Below are positions 18,038 through 26,923 of a stretch of 48,163 nucleotides of DNA, piece by piece (the stretch's first letter is position 1; each line of letters opens with the position of its first letter). The position numbers and the translations under genes were made by a program. The stretch spans positions 1 through 48,163 of the forward strand of contig CAZKFL010000013.1 in NCBI GenBank assembly GCA_964552055.1. The letters are read 5' to 3'. The stretch is from VGMD01 sp964552055. GTDB taxonomy: Bacteria > Chlamydiota > Chlamydiia > Chlamydiales > 2-12-FULL-49-11. The notes beneath the pieces are model-generated. The model was given only the letters and a program-made list of their open reading frames with translations. It was not told the origin of the DNA and did not search any database.

Positions 18038-19168
18038 ATGAAAATTGGCATACCAAAAGAGATCAAAGACCACGAATGCCGCGTAGGCGCAACTCCAACA
18101 ATGGTTCATGGATTTACAGAAGCTGGTCATATTGTACTTATTCAATCAAATGCGGGCGCAAAAATTGGCTTTACTGATGAAATGTATGAGAAAGCAGGCG
18201 CGCGAATTGTTCCCACTGCTAAAGAAGCGTGGAGCGCAGAACTTGTCTTAAAGGTAAAAGAGCCTCAAAACGAAGAATTTCCCTTCATGCACGAAGGCCA
18301 AATCCTTTTTTGCTACTTACATTTAGCCCCCGACGCCGAGCAAACAAGGCAACTCCTTGAGCGTAAAGTAATTGCAATTGCATATGAAACGGTTTTAGAT
18401 AGGCACGGCAAACTTCCCCTACTAACGCCCATGAGCGAAATAGCTGGCCGAATTGCAATACAAGCTGGCGCGACAAGCCTTCAAATGGCTAATGGAGGCA
18501 GAGGAATCTTGCTAGGTGGCGTTCCTGGCGTTTATCCTGCCGAAGTATTGATTTTGGGCGGCGGCGTCGTAGGCCTCAATGCAGCGCAAATGGCAGTCGG
18601 TCTTGGAGCAGATGTAACAATTGTTGATAGAGACCTAAATAGACTTCGAGAGCTTGATGCCATCTATAGGGGCCGACTCAAAACGATGTACTCCAGCTCA
18701 CAAATCATTGAGAAATTAATCAAACACGCAGACCTTGTAATAGGAGCAGTCCTTATTGCTGGCAAAAAAGCGCCCAAACTCGTCACTCATGATATGGTTA
18801 GATCGATGCAACAAGGCGCCGTACTCGTAGACGTCTCCATCGACCAAGGAGGCTGCTTTGAAACATCACGCGCTACTACTCACTCCAATCCCACCTATAT
18901 GCTAGACGGTGTTGTCCACTATTGCGTTGCCAATATGCCTGGCGCCTGTGCAAGAACCGCAACCCAAGCCCTCACAAACGCCACCTACTACTATGCCATA
19001 CGTCTAGCAAACGAAGGCCTACTCGCCCTCAAAAAAGACCCCTTCTTCCTTGCCGGACTAAATATTTACAAAGGGAAAGTAACCAATCCCCATGTTGCTC
19101 ATGACCTCGGATACCCCTACCACCCTCCTGAATCGCTTCTATTAGATGTAGAATTAGCGCGTATTTAA
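18038..19168 (+). CDS. ald: Alanine dehydrogenase
   Basis: Ald catalyses NAD-dependent interconversion of L-alanine with pyruvate and ammonia. The 376-residue protein has the family catalytic lysine (K74, in VKEP) and histidine (H95, in YLHLA), a Rossmann NAD loop LILGGGVVGLNAA, the SIDQGG segment with its active-site Asp, and NMPGACARTAT. ATG at 18038 is chosen because AAGGAG (18023-18028) precedes it by 9 nt. It follows dapF by 34 bp and probably shares its transcript, where it could feed alanine to cell-wall synthesis or catabolise it. Confidence 0.95.
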   Translation: MKIGIPKEIKDHECRVGATPTMVHGFTEAGHIVLIQSNAGAKIGFTDEMYEKAGARIVPTAKEAWSAELVLKVKEPQNEEFPFMHEGQILFCYLHLAPDAEQTRQLLERKVIAIAYETVLDRHGKLPLLTPMSEIAGRIAIQAGATSLQMANGGRGILLGGVPGVYPAEVLILGGGVVGLNAAQMAVGLGADVTIVDRDLNRLRELDAIYRGRLKTMYSSSQIIEKLIKHADLVIGAVLIAGKKAPKLVTHDMVRSMQQGAVLVDVSIDQGGCFETSRATTHSNPTYMLDGVVHYCVANMPGACARTATQALTNATYYYAIRLANEGLLALKKDPFFLAGLNIYKGKVTNPHVAHDLGYPYHPPESLLLDVELARI

Positions 19169-19185
19169 AATTTCAAATTATATTA

Positions 19186-19214
19186 TTGCATATAATTAAA
19201 AATTTATTCATAAT
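19186..19214 (+). promoter_or_regulatory. Sigma70-type promoter of the 226-aa orphan gene
   Basis: TTGCAT (19186-19191) and CATAAT (19209-19214) are separated by exactly 17 bp in a very AT-rich stretch after ald. The predicted start of transcription is about 26 nt before the ATG at 19247. Confidence 0.5.
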
Positions 19215-19246
19215 TAACTCATGTTTAACTAACCTCTGAAGCAATT

Positions 19247-19927
19247 ATGACATTAACCATTTCTACTGCTAAGCTTACCCCTAGCATTGCACAGGGCATA
19301 GCAAGCGCACTTGAAAATATTGCCAAAAAAGTCAATTCGAATTCTAACTATTTTTATATAAGCAACATGCAGCAAGAAACTGATATGACTGCTACTCAAA
19401 TTCAATATGAGAGTGCAATTACTGCACTAGCAGAGACGAGAAATTCTACAGCTGACTTAAAAAAACGACTTATAAGACTACCCTTAACAAATCCACTCAC
19501 CTTTTTAATCAACTGGCTCTCATTTAGCATACTAATACACCGCATATCACGAGTAGAGAAGGCATTAAGTAAACATGCAGAAATCACCGTCCCTACAAAT
19601 ATTGTCTACCAATCAAAAAGAGACTTCCTTCAACTTCTAGATAGAAATGGATATTCAACCTTTGCTAAAAAGGAAGAACTAGCTGAATATTTAAGGCAAA
19701 ATAGCTCACAATTTCAAACAAAAGAACTATTTAAACTAACTGACTCAACTGAAATAGCCGCATTCAATCAACTGATTATAGAGCATCTAAAAACGCAGTT
19801 TGATGTAATAGGATTTCCATTAATAGAAGCCAGTTTCGCTTTCTCCAATGAACGTTTTACGCTCCAAGACTATCTTGACCTCACCCTTCTTCAACAGCCA
19901 GCTCCTGCGAATTTGGAGGAGCTTTAG
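19247..19927 (+). CDS. Hypothetical protein with one hydrophobic segment
   Basis: I do not recognise this 226-residue protein. It has a Thr/Ser/Ala-rich N-terminus, a single hydrophobic stretch around residues 85-105 (NPLTFLINWLSFSILIHRI), then a charged helical half ending in an acidic LEEL. No catalytic motif is visible. It has its own promoter, and its stop is 4 bp from the convergent stop of the next gene. The plan of one central hydrophobic segment with cytosol-like flanks resembles other orphan proteins here, but is not the bilobed pattern of classic inclusion membrane proteins. Confidence 0.65.
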   Translation: MTLTISTAKLTPSIAQGIASALENIAKKVNSNSNYFYISNMQQETDMTATQIQYESAITALAETRNSTADLKKRLIRLPLTNPLTFLINWLSFSILIHRISRVEKALSKHAEITVPTNIVYQSKRDFLQLLDRNGYSTFAKKEELAEYLRQNSSQFQTKELFKLTDSTEIAAFNQLIIEHLKTQFDVIGFPLIEASFAFSNERFTLQDYLDLTLLQQPAPANLEEL

Positions 19928-19931
19928 ATAA

Positions 19932-20423
19932 CTAACCAACAGATCCAATAATTGCCCTCACAACTCCTCGAACTATACCTATCTCTTCTTCCTCAATTAA
20001 ACATTTATCAGAAGTAGCCTTTGGGAGAGCGCTTATTTTTTCATGCCCCTTAAGACTCTCTTCACTAGCAATTGCCATCTCCATTGCACGGGTAATTTGC
20101 AACCTCAATTTTTCATAATCCCTCTCAATTGGAGAGAGCGATCTTCCTGGAAGAATTCGCTTAATTTCCAAAATTTTTCTATCAAGCAAGATTTGATTAT
20201 ACCTATCACCCGGATCTACCAAAAACTTAACGCCACCCAGCATACTCAATTTTTGAGTTAAACTCTTGATTTTCTCCATATTTTGAAGGTGATCCTTTGC
20301 GAACCGTCCAATTTCTTCACTCGTAACGTACCTTTGAATGATCTGATCAGCTGTCCAACCAAAATCTGCTCGACAGGGGGAACCTAAATCACCTGACACG
20401 ATACTTTTAATGTCTAAAGCCAT
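19932..20423 (-). CDS. Hypothetical 163-aa protein
   Basis: No family is recognised. The protein is soluble, mostly helical, with a Trp/Cys-containing N-terminal part (CRADFGWTADQII) and a basic/acidic helical middle. It is a convincing gene because GGAGGAG precedes its ATG at the right distance and a near-perfect promoter lies upstream (20491-20463). It is convergent with the 226-aa gene and follows xerC on the same strand, but its own promoter argues that it is transcribed independently. Confidence 0.7.
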   Translation of the reverse strand: MALDIKSIVSGDLGSPCRADFGWTADQIIQRYVTSEEIGRFAKDHLQNMEKIKSLTQKLSMLGGVKFLVDPGDRYNQILLDRKILEIKRILPGRSLSPIERDYEKLRLQITRAMEMAIASEESLKGHEKISALPKATSDKCLIEEEEIGIVRGVVRAIIGSVG

Positions 20424-20462
20424 AACCTACTCCTCCAAAAAAAAGACTAGAATATTCCCTTT

Positions 20463-20491
20463 ATTATACACGATTTAGAGATAATTATCAA
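20463..20491 (-). promoter_or_regulatory. Strong sigma70-type promoter of the 163-aa gene
   Basis: On the minus strand TTGATA (20491-20486), a 17-bp spacer and a perfect TATAAT (20468-20463). Just upstream, at 20490-20507, is an 18-nt AT-only palindrome (AATTTAAAATTTTAAATT), which could act as an UP-like element or operator. The predicted leader is about 33 nt. Confidence 0.7.
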
Positions 20492-20519
20492 TTTAAAATT
20501 TTAAATTAACTATTTTTAG

Positions 20520-21389
20520 TCAGGAATTTGCAAGGGGGTGGGCCTTTTCGTACGTTTCTTGTTTGAGCTTGGTAGAAACGTGGGTATAGATGGTGGTCGT
20601 AGCAAGGTTTGTATGACCAAGGATTTGCTGGATGGTTTTAAGATCCATGCCATTTTCAAGGAAATGAGTGGCAATTGTGTGTCTAAGAGTGTGAGGAGTG
20701 AGCGGAATTGCAATGCTTGAAAGGTGTTTGTAGCTCACAAAGAGGCGGTCAATCGACCTAGTAGTGAGTCTTGTGCCCCAGCGAGAGAGAAAGATAGCTG
20801 CTTTATCTTTTTCCCGTCTTTTAGGATGATTAAGGTTTTTTTCTATCCAGTAAGCGGCAGTTTTAGTCAAAGGGAGGTTACGCTGTTTATTTCCTTTGCC
20901 GGTAACTTTTATAGCAAGGTTCCTAAAGTCTATGTCTTCTTTATCCAAATTACAGAGTTCAGCGACGCGAACACCTGTTGCGTAAAGAAGTTCCATAATA
21001 GTTCTGTCTCGGATGCCGAGATAGGTTTTAAGGTCGGGAGCCGCAAAGAATTGAATGACTTGGTCCATACCTAGAGTGGATGGCAGCTTCTTCTCAAGTT
21101 TTGGTGTTTTTATATCTAAAAGTGGATTTTCTTGCATATCCCCTTTTTTAAGTAAAAATTTGGCAAAGGTACGGAGTGCAGAAAGTCGTCTTGCAACTGT
21201 TTTTTTACTTTGGTTTTGATGATACAGTTTAGCTAAAAATTCTCTTATAATCGGCGTGTTTATCTCCCCTTTTGAGAAAAAAAGGAAGTCTTTAAGATCA
21301 ATTTCATAGTTTCGAAGGGTATGTGGCGAGAGCCCCCTGACATGTCTAAGATGATCCAAAAAAGTGTCTATTGCTTCAATTTTTATCAT
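20520..21389 (-). CDS. xerC: Tyrosine recombinase XerC
   Basis: XerC, with XerD, resolves chromosome dimers at dif. The 289-residue protein has the N-terminal SAM-like core-binding domain and the catalytic domain with the R...K...H-x-x-R...H...Y set: GVRVAEL, TGKGNKQR, TPHTLRHTIATH, LGHTN and TTIYTHV. It lies beside the ABC-F gene as xerC does in Chlamydia, which supports a housekeeping XerC rather than a mobile-element integrase. It is divergent from the ABC-F gene with only 25 bp between starts. Confidence 0.92.
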   Translation of the reverse strand: MIKIEAIDTFLDHLRHVRGLSPHTLRNYEIDLKDFLFFSKGEINTPIIREFLAKLYHQNQSKKTVARRLSALRTFAKFLLKKGDMQENPLLDIKTPKLEKKLPSTLGMDQVIQFFAAPDLKTYLGIRDRTIMELLYATGVRVAELCNLDKEDIDFRNLAIKVTGKGNKQRNLPLTKTAAYWIEKNLNHPKRREKDKAAIFLSRWGTRLTTRSIDRLFVSYKHLSSIAIPLTPHTLRHTIATHFLENGMDLKTIQQILGHTNLATTTIYTHVSTKLKQETYEKAHPLANS

Positions 21390-21414
21390 ATGCTATCATC
21401 TTTCAGCATAACAT

Positions 21415-22992
21415 ATGATCACCTTAGATAAAATTACTAAAAAGCTCGGTGCGCGGATTCTTTTTGAAGATGTCGCAGTTACATTCAACGAAGAGCATCG
21501 CTATGGCTTGACAGGACCCAATGGAGCCGGCAAATCAACCCTACTTAAAATTATGATGGGTGTTGAAGAAGCTAGTTCTGGCTCTGTTGCACTTCCTAAA
21601 AAAGTGGGCTTTCTTAAACAAAATATTTCAGAATTCAAAGACCGAAGACTCATTGATGTTGTCTTGATGGGTAACAAACGTCTTTGGGACGCCATGGATG
21701 AGCAAAACAGGCTCTATGAAGTAGAAATGACTGATGCAGTCGGCATGCGCCTCGGAAAACTTGAAGAAGTAATTGCTGAAGAAGATGGTTACACAGCTGA
21801 AGCAGAGGCTGAAGTCTTATTATCTGGAATGGGCATCCCCGAAGATTCATTTCAAAAGAAAATGAGCGAAGTCCCGCTTGATCATAGCTTTCGCGTTATG
21901 CTTTGCCAAGCAATTTTTGGAAAACCAGAAGCTCTTCTACTTGACGAACCGACTAACCACTTAGATCTTGACTCTATCAGATGGCTTGAAACTTTCCTTC
22001 ATGAATATTCTGGAACTCTAATTGTTGTCAGCCATGACAGACATTTTTTAAATACGGTTTGTACAGATATTGCCGACATCGACTATGAAACAGTCATTAT
22101 TTATCCAGGTAACTACGACTCAATGATTGCAGCAAAATCAAGCTGCAGAGAGCGCGCAGAATCTGACAATAAATCAAAAGACAAAAAGGTTTCTCAGCTA
22201 AAAGAATTTGTTGCTAAATTTGGAGCAGGTACTAGAGCCTCTCAAGTTCAATCCCGAATCAGAGAAATTGAAAAGCTAGCTCCCGCAGAACTTAAAAAAT
22301 CTAATATTCAGCGCCCTTATATTAAGTTTACCGACCCAGCACCTTCTGGCCAAATTGCCTTTAAAATAAATGACATCTCAAAAGGGTACGATTCTCATCA
22401 AGTGATTAAAAAATTATCCCTTGAAATCCATCGCGGCGATAAAATTGGTGTGATTGGAAATAACGGACGAGGAAAAACAACTCTTCTTAAAATGCTTGCA
22501 GGCATTTTGACTCCTGATTCAGGTGCAATTGTTCCTGGTCACAACATGACACTTGGCTACTTCCCTCAAAATCACGGTGATGTCGTAGACAAAAAATCAC
22601 AAATGAATCTTGTGAATTGGATCAGAACACAAAAATCAAATATTCACGAGCAAGACATTCGATCAGCTCTCGGCAAACTTCTCTTTTCTGGCGATGAAGC
22701 GCTAAAAGAAATCTCCAAACTTTCCGGCGGTGAAACAGCAAGACTCATACTTGCAGGCCTAATTGTAAATTCATTCAACACTCTTATCCTTGACGAACCA
22801 AATAACCACCTTGATTTGGAAGCAGTTTCCGCACTCGGCTGGGGATTAAAGCAATTTCCCGGAACGGTAATTTTTGCCTCTCACGATAGAGATCTTCTTA
22901 GCTCTGCTGCAACTAAAATCATTTCTATTGAAGAAAGACGCATCGTTGTCTTTGACGGTCCTCTTGATGAATTCTTTTCTCAGCGCTCGTAA
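21415..22992 (+). CDS. ABC-F ATPase, YbiT-like
   Basis: This soluble protein has two ABC ATPase domains and no membrane segments, and ABC-F proteins act on the ribosome during translation. Walker A motifs are GPNGAGKST and GNNGRGKTT. Walker B/D-loop segments are LLLDEPTNHLD and LILDEPNNHLD. The second signature is LSGGETAR, while the first is the divergent MSEVPLDHSFRVML seen in the YbiT group. The linker between the domains is basic and helical. At 525 residues it matches YbiT in length. Its end overlaps the methyltransferase gene by 26 bp. Confidence 0.88.
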   Translation: MITLDKITKKLGARILFEDVAVTFNEEHRYGLTGPNGAGKSTLLKIMMGVEEASSGSVALPKKVGFLKQNISEFKDRRLIDVVLMGNKRLWDAMDEQNRLYEVEMTDAVGMRLGKLEEVIAEEDGYTAEAEAEVLLSGMGIPEDSFQKKMSEVPLDHSFRVMLCQAIFGKPEALLLDEPTNHLDLDSIRWLETFLHEYSGTLIVVSHDRHFLNTVCTDIADIDYETVIIYPGNYDSMIAAKSSCRERAESDNKSKDKKVSQLKEFVAKFGAGTRASQVQSRIREIEKLAPAELKKSNIQRPYIKFTDPAPSGQIAFKINDISKGYDSHQVIKKLSLEIHRGDKIGVIGNNGRGKTTLLKMLAGILTPDSGAIVPGHNMTLGYFPQNHGDVVDKKSQMNLVNWIRTQKSNIHEQDIRSALGKLLFSGDEALKEISKLSGGETARLILAGLIVNSFNTLILDEPNNHLDLEAVSALGWGLKQFPGTVIFASHDRDLLSSAATKIISIEERRIVVFDGPLDEFFSQRS

Positions 22993-23692
22993 GTTTCTAA
23001 ACCTTTCAGAGAAATCAAAGCATAAATACGCTGCCTCACTTATCCGTAGCGCCTATTTAGATGAATCAAAATTCTCTCTTTACCAAGAAATTGAAACCCT
23101 TCTCTTACTTCCACCGATTATCTATTCAAAGGAAGCTCTCTCAGACCGCTACCACGCGCACTTGAGAATTGCTACCATATCCCTTAAAGAAGACTCCTTC
23201 CTAACTGATGTCAGACATCTTGATTCACTTTCTAATGAGCCCTTCTTACCAATTGATATCTACTTGGACAGTCTTCGTTCTGCTCATAACATAGGAAGCA
23301 TACTTCGAACAACAGAGGCGCTGCGCATCGGAGGAATTCATTTTTCTGAAAAAACCCCTTTTTCAGACCACCCCAAAATTTCGAAAAGTTCCATGGGAAC
23401 AACAGATCTTGTCACCTGCCATAAGGGCACCCCACTCACTTGCCTTAAAAAGCCACTAATAGCCCTTGAAACTCACAAAGATGCAATCTCGCTCTATGAC
23501 TTCACCTTCCCTAAAAGTTTTAGTTTGCTCGTCGGAAATGAAGAATACGGTCTCTCCAAAGAAACATTATCTGCAGCAAACCACATACTGAAAATCCCAC
23601 TATTCGGCTCAAAGAATTCCATAAATGTAGCCAACGCATTTGCAATTACTGCGGCTGAAATCCGCCGTCAGCTTACTTTAGATCCCTATTAA
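22967..23692 (+). CDS. SpoU/TrmH-family RNA 2'-O-methyltransferase
   Basis: SPOUT-fold enzymes methylate ribose in tRNA or rRNA using S-adenosylmethionine. All three motifs are present in 241 residues: AHNIGSILRTTEALRIGG (motif 1 with N and R), LLVGNEEYGLS (motif 2), and IPLFGSKNSINVANAFAI (motif 3). ATG at 22967 is chosen because the open frame upstream of it lies wholly inside the ABC-F gene. The 3' end overlaps the convergent kinase-like gene by 20 bp. The target nucleotide cannot be inferred. Confidence 0.85.
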   Translation: MNSFLSARKFLNLSEKSKHKYAASLIRSAYLDESKFSLYQEIETLLLLPPIIYSKEALSDRYHAHLRIATISLKEDSFLTDVRHLDSLSNEPFLPIDIYLDSLRSAHNIGSILRTTEALRIGGIHFSEKTPFSDHPKISKSSMGTTDLVTCHKGTPLTCLKKPLIALETHKDAISLYDFTFPKSFSLLVGNEEYGLSKETLSAANHILKIPLFGSKNSINVANAFAITAAEIRRQLTLDPY

Positions 23693-24398
23693 ATCGTCTG
23701 ATTTCCTGTTTCATTTTATAGGAAAAAAGATAGGAATGCTTTGGATACCAGTGCATCTTATCTAAATCAATCAGTTGCAAGGTACCATCTTCTAAAACAA
23801 CAATATTACGTAAATGAAAATCATGATGAGTAATATGCCTTTGAAATAAAAGTTTTTGGAGATCCTGGACCATTGAAAGTTTTGATTTATCCGCTATAAT
23901 TCCTTCATAAAGATAAACAATGGACCCTCTCGTCCCTTTTAAAGACCTTTCTTCAACAATTGCAATTGGCTTAAGAACAGGCACCCCTTCTTTGTTCGCT
24001 CGAATTGCGTGATTCCATATCTGAACAACCGTTCCCATTCGAAAAAGATTTGTAAAAAATCCACTCGTTTCAATTGTTTTGATAACCACCTTTTTCCCAT
24101 TAAGGAAGGCCTCTTCACCAAGCCGTTCATCTTGCTTCCATAAGATATTTTTACCCTCTCCCCTCTCAATATCTCTAAGAAATCTCAAAACATCCTCTGT
24201 CGCATAATCACTTTTGCAAATAATTTTTTTTCCCCACGAAAGTTCCTTAATATACTGAGAATCATTCAGCGCAGCATATTCGTAGTGCGTACAAACAAAC
24301 ATCTTCCGATATGCACACATTAAATTATGCATCAACGCCTTCTCCTTAAAAGAGGCGATAGCAATAAGAAGACTTGCAACTAAAAAACTACTTTTCAC
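23673..24398 (-). CDS. Kdo/WaaP-like kinase paralog A, N-terminally anchored
   Basis: This 241-residue protein has the core of a small protein-kinase-fold enzyme like the lipopolysaccharide kinases (Kdo kinase/WaaP). The lysine of the ATP site is K107 (VVIKT). The catalytic loop HHDFHLRN has D193 and N198, and the metal-binding aspartate is D211 in LIDLD. The first 17 residues are hydrophobic, followed by MHNLMCAYRK, a segment shared by the paralogs. It is the last gene of a minus-strand array with three paralogs and a solenoid-like protein, overlapping the latter by 4 bp (ATGA). The substrate is unknown: lipid A-core sugar or protein are both possible. Confidence 0.7.
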   Translation of the reverse strand: MKSSFLVASLLIAIASFKEKALMHNLMCAYRKMFVCTHYEYAALNDSQYIKELSWGKKIICKSDYATEDVLRFLRDIERGEGKNILWKQDERLGEEAFLNGKKVVIKTIETSGFFTNLFRMGTVVQIWNHAIRANKEGVPVLKPIAIVEERSLKGTRGSIVYLYEGIIADKSKLSMVQDLQKLLFQRHITHHDFHLRNIVVLEDGTLQLIDLDKMHWYPKHSYLFSYKMKQEIRRFNRDLK

Positions 24399-26071
24399 AT
24401 CCCTCCAGAGGAATCATCTGCAAGCTCCGTTTCCATGCGATGCGTAGCAAAAATCATTGTAATCTGTAGCGAGAAATCTGTAATTTTATACTTGATAAAA
24501 CCTTGTTTCAAATCAGAAACAGATTCATAACACCCTTTATCGTATAAAGTTTTAAAAATTCTACTATTAAAAACAGGGTCAGTAATTTCAAAATCACCTT
24601 CAGCATTCATATCGAATGCAAGGGTACCACAAATAACTGGATCATTAGTTGCCAAAAATCGTTCTAAATATACCTTACGTTTATATTCATCTCGTATTTT
24701 AAACTCTTTAAAAGATTTAGCACACCTTCTTAAAGCAGATAAGCATCTATCCTTTTCAATAAATAAATTTTCAATAATCAATACATTATTTTCTTCAGAA
24801 GTAATATTAAAGTTTTCTATACAACCAATAAGAGCATAAACAAGCCTTGTATCACATGCAAACCTTGTAAAATATGCCATTCTTACATGTTCCTCTAGTA
24901 CATTAAATTGTTCAAAATTCTCTATGAGCAATACATAAGTGGACGCACTATAGAAATCGTAATCACTACAAAGTATTTCAGTGCTAGCAAACTGAATAAA
25001 TCGATCTAACATTTGTATTCGTAGATCCGGATTTTCAATACCGATACTTTCAAAATCCTGAATTATTGTCTCCATATCACCTAGATCTATAAACCGCTGA
25101 ACAATTTGAAACCGGCTCTCCATTGTTTCAAAACCGAGCTCTTTTAAAAAGCTTAATATTATACGGAAAGGGATAATTGAATTACTTTCCGAAAAAACAA
25201 ATTCAATAAATCGATCTCTGAACTCTAAATTTAAACCAAATAAATTAAAATGAAGAAGTAACAAATAATTGTAATTCGATACTTTTCTATCAGAAGCTAG
25301 AGCAAGAAGGATATCAAATCGTACAGATTCTTCAGGAATAGTAAATTTATTAAAATTGCTTATCACAGAAGAACCAAACCCTTTAGAAACAAATAAATGA
25401 ATACATTCAATCCTTTTTATAGGATTAGAAATATTAAACACATCAATATTTTGTACTACAAAATCATCTAGGTCACATCGTATCAAAGAATCCAGTATTT
25501 CCAATCGTCTTCCTTCATCTTTTTCGTACCTAACTTCCATTACTCGAATCAGAGAGTCTCGAGTATCATATCCGGACAATTTACGCGCACCATTAAACTC
25601 CATACGATCAAATAGTTCATCTACCACTTTTACAAGCGTAACTTTGGGGTCTTTTCTTGGTTCAATTAATCTTAGGTTAGTAATTAAATCCGAATAGACA
25701 CCTTCACAATCCATCCCTTCTTTTAACCGGCCAATGTCACCTTTTATCCATTCCATTACTATAGCTCTAAACACTTCAATCACTTTAGCTTGTATTAAAC
25801 ATATTCCATAAACAGATTTCTCTATCAAAAACTTTGATTCTCTAGCAAGCACTTCACAAGAAAGTGTCTCTGGAAAATTACCTCTCCTTGTAAAAAATTT
25901 ATAATCCTCCTGAGGTAAACTTTTTAGAATATGCACTACTCTTGGAACATTCTCATCCTTCCTAAGTAAAAATTCTAATTCATCCAAATCATCTCGGTTA
26001 CTTCCAGGATAAACTTTTTTTGCATAATAAAAGAGCGATCCAAAGATTTGCGTCATTTGTCCTGTTATCAT
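24395..26071 (-). CDS. Solenoid-like protein within the kinase array
   Basis: I do not recognise the family of this 558-residue soluble protein. From about residue 215 to 480 it has degenerate units of roughly 40 residues with the pattern F-x-[IV]-x-[NED]-...-R-x-x-[IL]-L-x-x-[FL]-[IV], for example NISNPIKRIECIHLFV, IENPDLRIQMLDRFI and IRDEYKRKVYLERFL. This suggests an alpha-helical solenoid used for binding. It begins with GAGGTGAT before ATG 26071 and overlaps the start of kinase paralog A by 4 bp, so the pair is translationally coupled. Its placement among four kinases suggests a partner or substrate adaptor; that is inference. Confidence 0.65.
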   Translation of the reverse strand: MITGQMTQIFGSLFYYAKKVYPGSNRDDLDELEFLLRKDENVPRVVHILKSLPQEDYKFFTRRGNFPETLSCEVLARESKFLIEKSVYGICLIQAKVIEVFRAIVMEWIKGDIGRLKEGMDCEGVYSDLITNLRLIEPRKDPKVTLVKVVDELFDRMEFNGARKLSGYDTRDSLIRVMEVRYEKDEGRRLEILDSLIRCDLDDFVVQNIDVFNISNPIKRIECIHLFVSKGFGSSVISNFNKFTIPEESVRFDILLALASDRKVSNYNYLLLLHFNLFGLNLEFRDRFIEFVFSESNSIIPFRIILSFLKELGFETMESRFQIVQRFIDLGDMETIIQDFESIGIENPDLRIQMLDRFIQFASTEILCSDYDFYSASTYVLLIENFEQFNVLEEHVRMAYFTRFACDTRLVYALIGCIENFNITSEENNVLIIENLFIEKDRCLSALRRCAKSFKEFKIRDEYKRKVYLERFLATNDPVICGTLAFDMNAEGDFEITDPVFNSRIFKTLYDKGCYESVSDLKQGFIKYKITDFSLQITMIFATHRMETELADDSSGGM

Positions 26072-26140
26072 ACTATCACCTCGAAATTGTTAAATCGAAC
26101 TACTTTAGCTATACTGATAAATAGTATCCATTCAGTGAAA

Positions 26141-26923
26141 TTATTTGAGATTGCATGCTGTGGGTATTACCTCTGAAAGATTTTGATTGAATTTACGTAC
26201 CTCTCGATCCATACGCGCTCTAAAAATAATAGATTTTTTTGGATAGCGATGAATTTTATCAATATCAATCAGCTGAACAGTTCCATCATCTAACAAAACC
26301 ATATTTTTTATTCGTAAATCATCATGAATTACCGAGTGTTTATATAAATTATTCTTCAACTCTTGAATTTTTAAAAACCAATCTGAGGTTTTCTTAATTT
26401 CTTGATCGCATGCCTTTCCTTCAAAAAGATAGACAGAGTAAGTTTTAGATTGATTCCATCGTCTCTTTTCAACAAAAGCAATTGGTTTTAAGACAGGAAT
26501 ACCGAGCTTAGTTGCAAAATCTGCGTTATTCCACACATTAACTCCAAGCCCCATCCGAAATATATTAGAAATAAATCCTGGAAACTCCATCGATTTAACA
26601 ACTAGCCTTTTTGAGTTAACCACTCTTATCTCTACTTGTCTTTTTCGATTTCCAGCTAAATGATCTCCATTACCTTCTTCAATATTTTTTAAAAACGCAA
26701 TCATTTCACTTGTTGCAAACTCATTTTTACAAAATATTTTTTTCTCCCAAGACACTTCCTTCCAAACCTCTAAATCATTCAACCCCACATATTCATAATG
26801 AAAAACAGCAAACAGCTTTTGATAAGCTCTTGACACATTGTGCATCAGCGTTCCTAAGCACATGTAGGCAACACATGCTGCACATAAAAAAGAAGAAACC
26901 ATTAACCATGCTTGATTAATCAT
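26141..26923 (-). CDS. Kdo/WaaP-like kinase paralog B
   Basis: 260 residues. It has an N-terminal hydrophobic segment (about 6-24), the shared MHNVSRAYQK segment, the ATP-site lysine in LVVKSME, the catalytic loop IHDDLRIKN and the metal aspartate in LIDIDKIH. The middle motif of M-G, WN, G-I-P-V-x-K-P, V-E-x-R is shared with the other copies. All catalytic residues are intact. Its start overlaps the end of paralog C by 4 bp, and a 69-bp gap separates it from the solenoid gene. It is closer to C than to D by eye. Confidence 0.7.
   Translation of the reverse strand: MINQAWLMVSSFLCAACVAYMCLGTLMHNVSRAYQKLFAVFHYEYVGLNDLEVWKEVSWEKKIFCKNEFATSEMIAFLKNIEEGNGDHLAGNRKRQVEIRVVNSKRLVVKSMEFPGFISNIFRMGLGVNVWNNADFATKLGIPVLKPIAFVEKRRWNQSKTYSVYLFEGKACDQEIKKTSDWFLKIQELKNNLYKHSVIHDDLRIKNMVLLDDGTVQLIDIDKIHRYPKKSIIFRARMDREVRKFNQNLSEVIPTACNLK

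Noticed and set aside
20724..21074. Open frame of 116 codons on the plus strand within xerC
   Set aside because: It is antisense to the catalytic domain of XerC, and the XerC motifs are complete.
20520..21389. Tyrosine recombinase as the integrase of a genomic island
   Set aside because: Its neighbour and sequence fit the housekeeping chlamydial XerC, and I found no tRNA-adjacent direct repeats or other mobility genes.
21388..21418. Short inverted repeat around the divergent xerC and ABC-F start codons
   Set aside because: It is interrupted, AT-rich and only about 30 bp long in a 25-bp gap. It is explained by two facing ATG starts and is too weak to call an operator.
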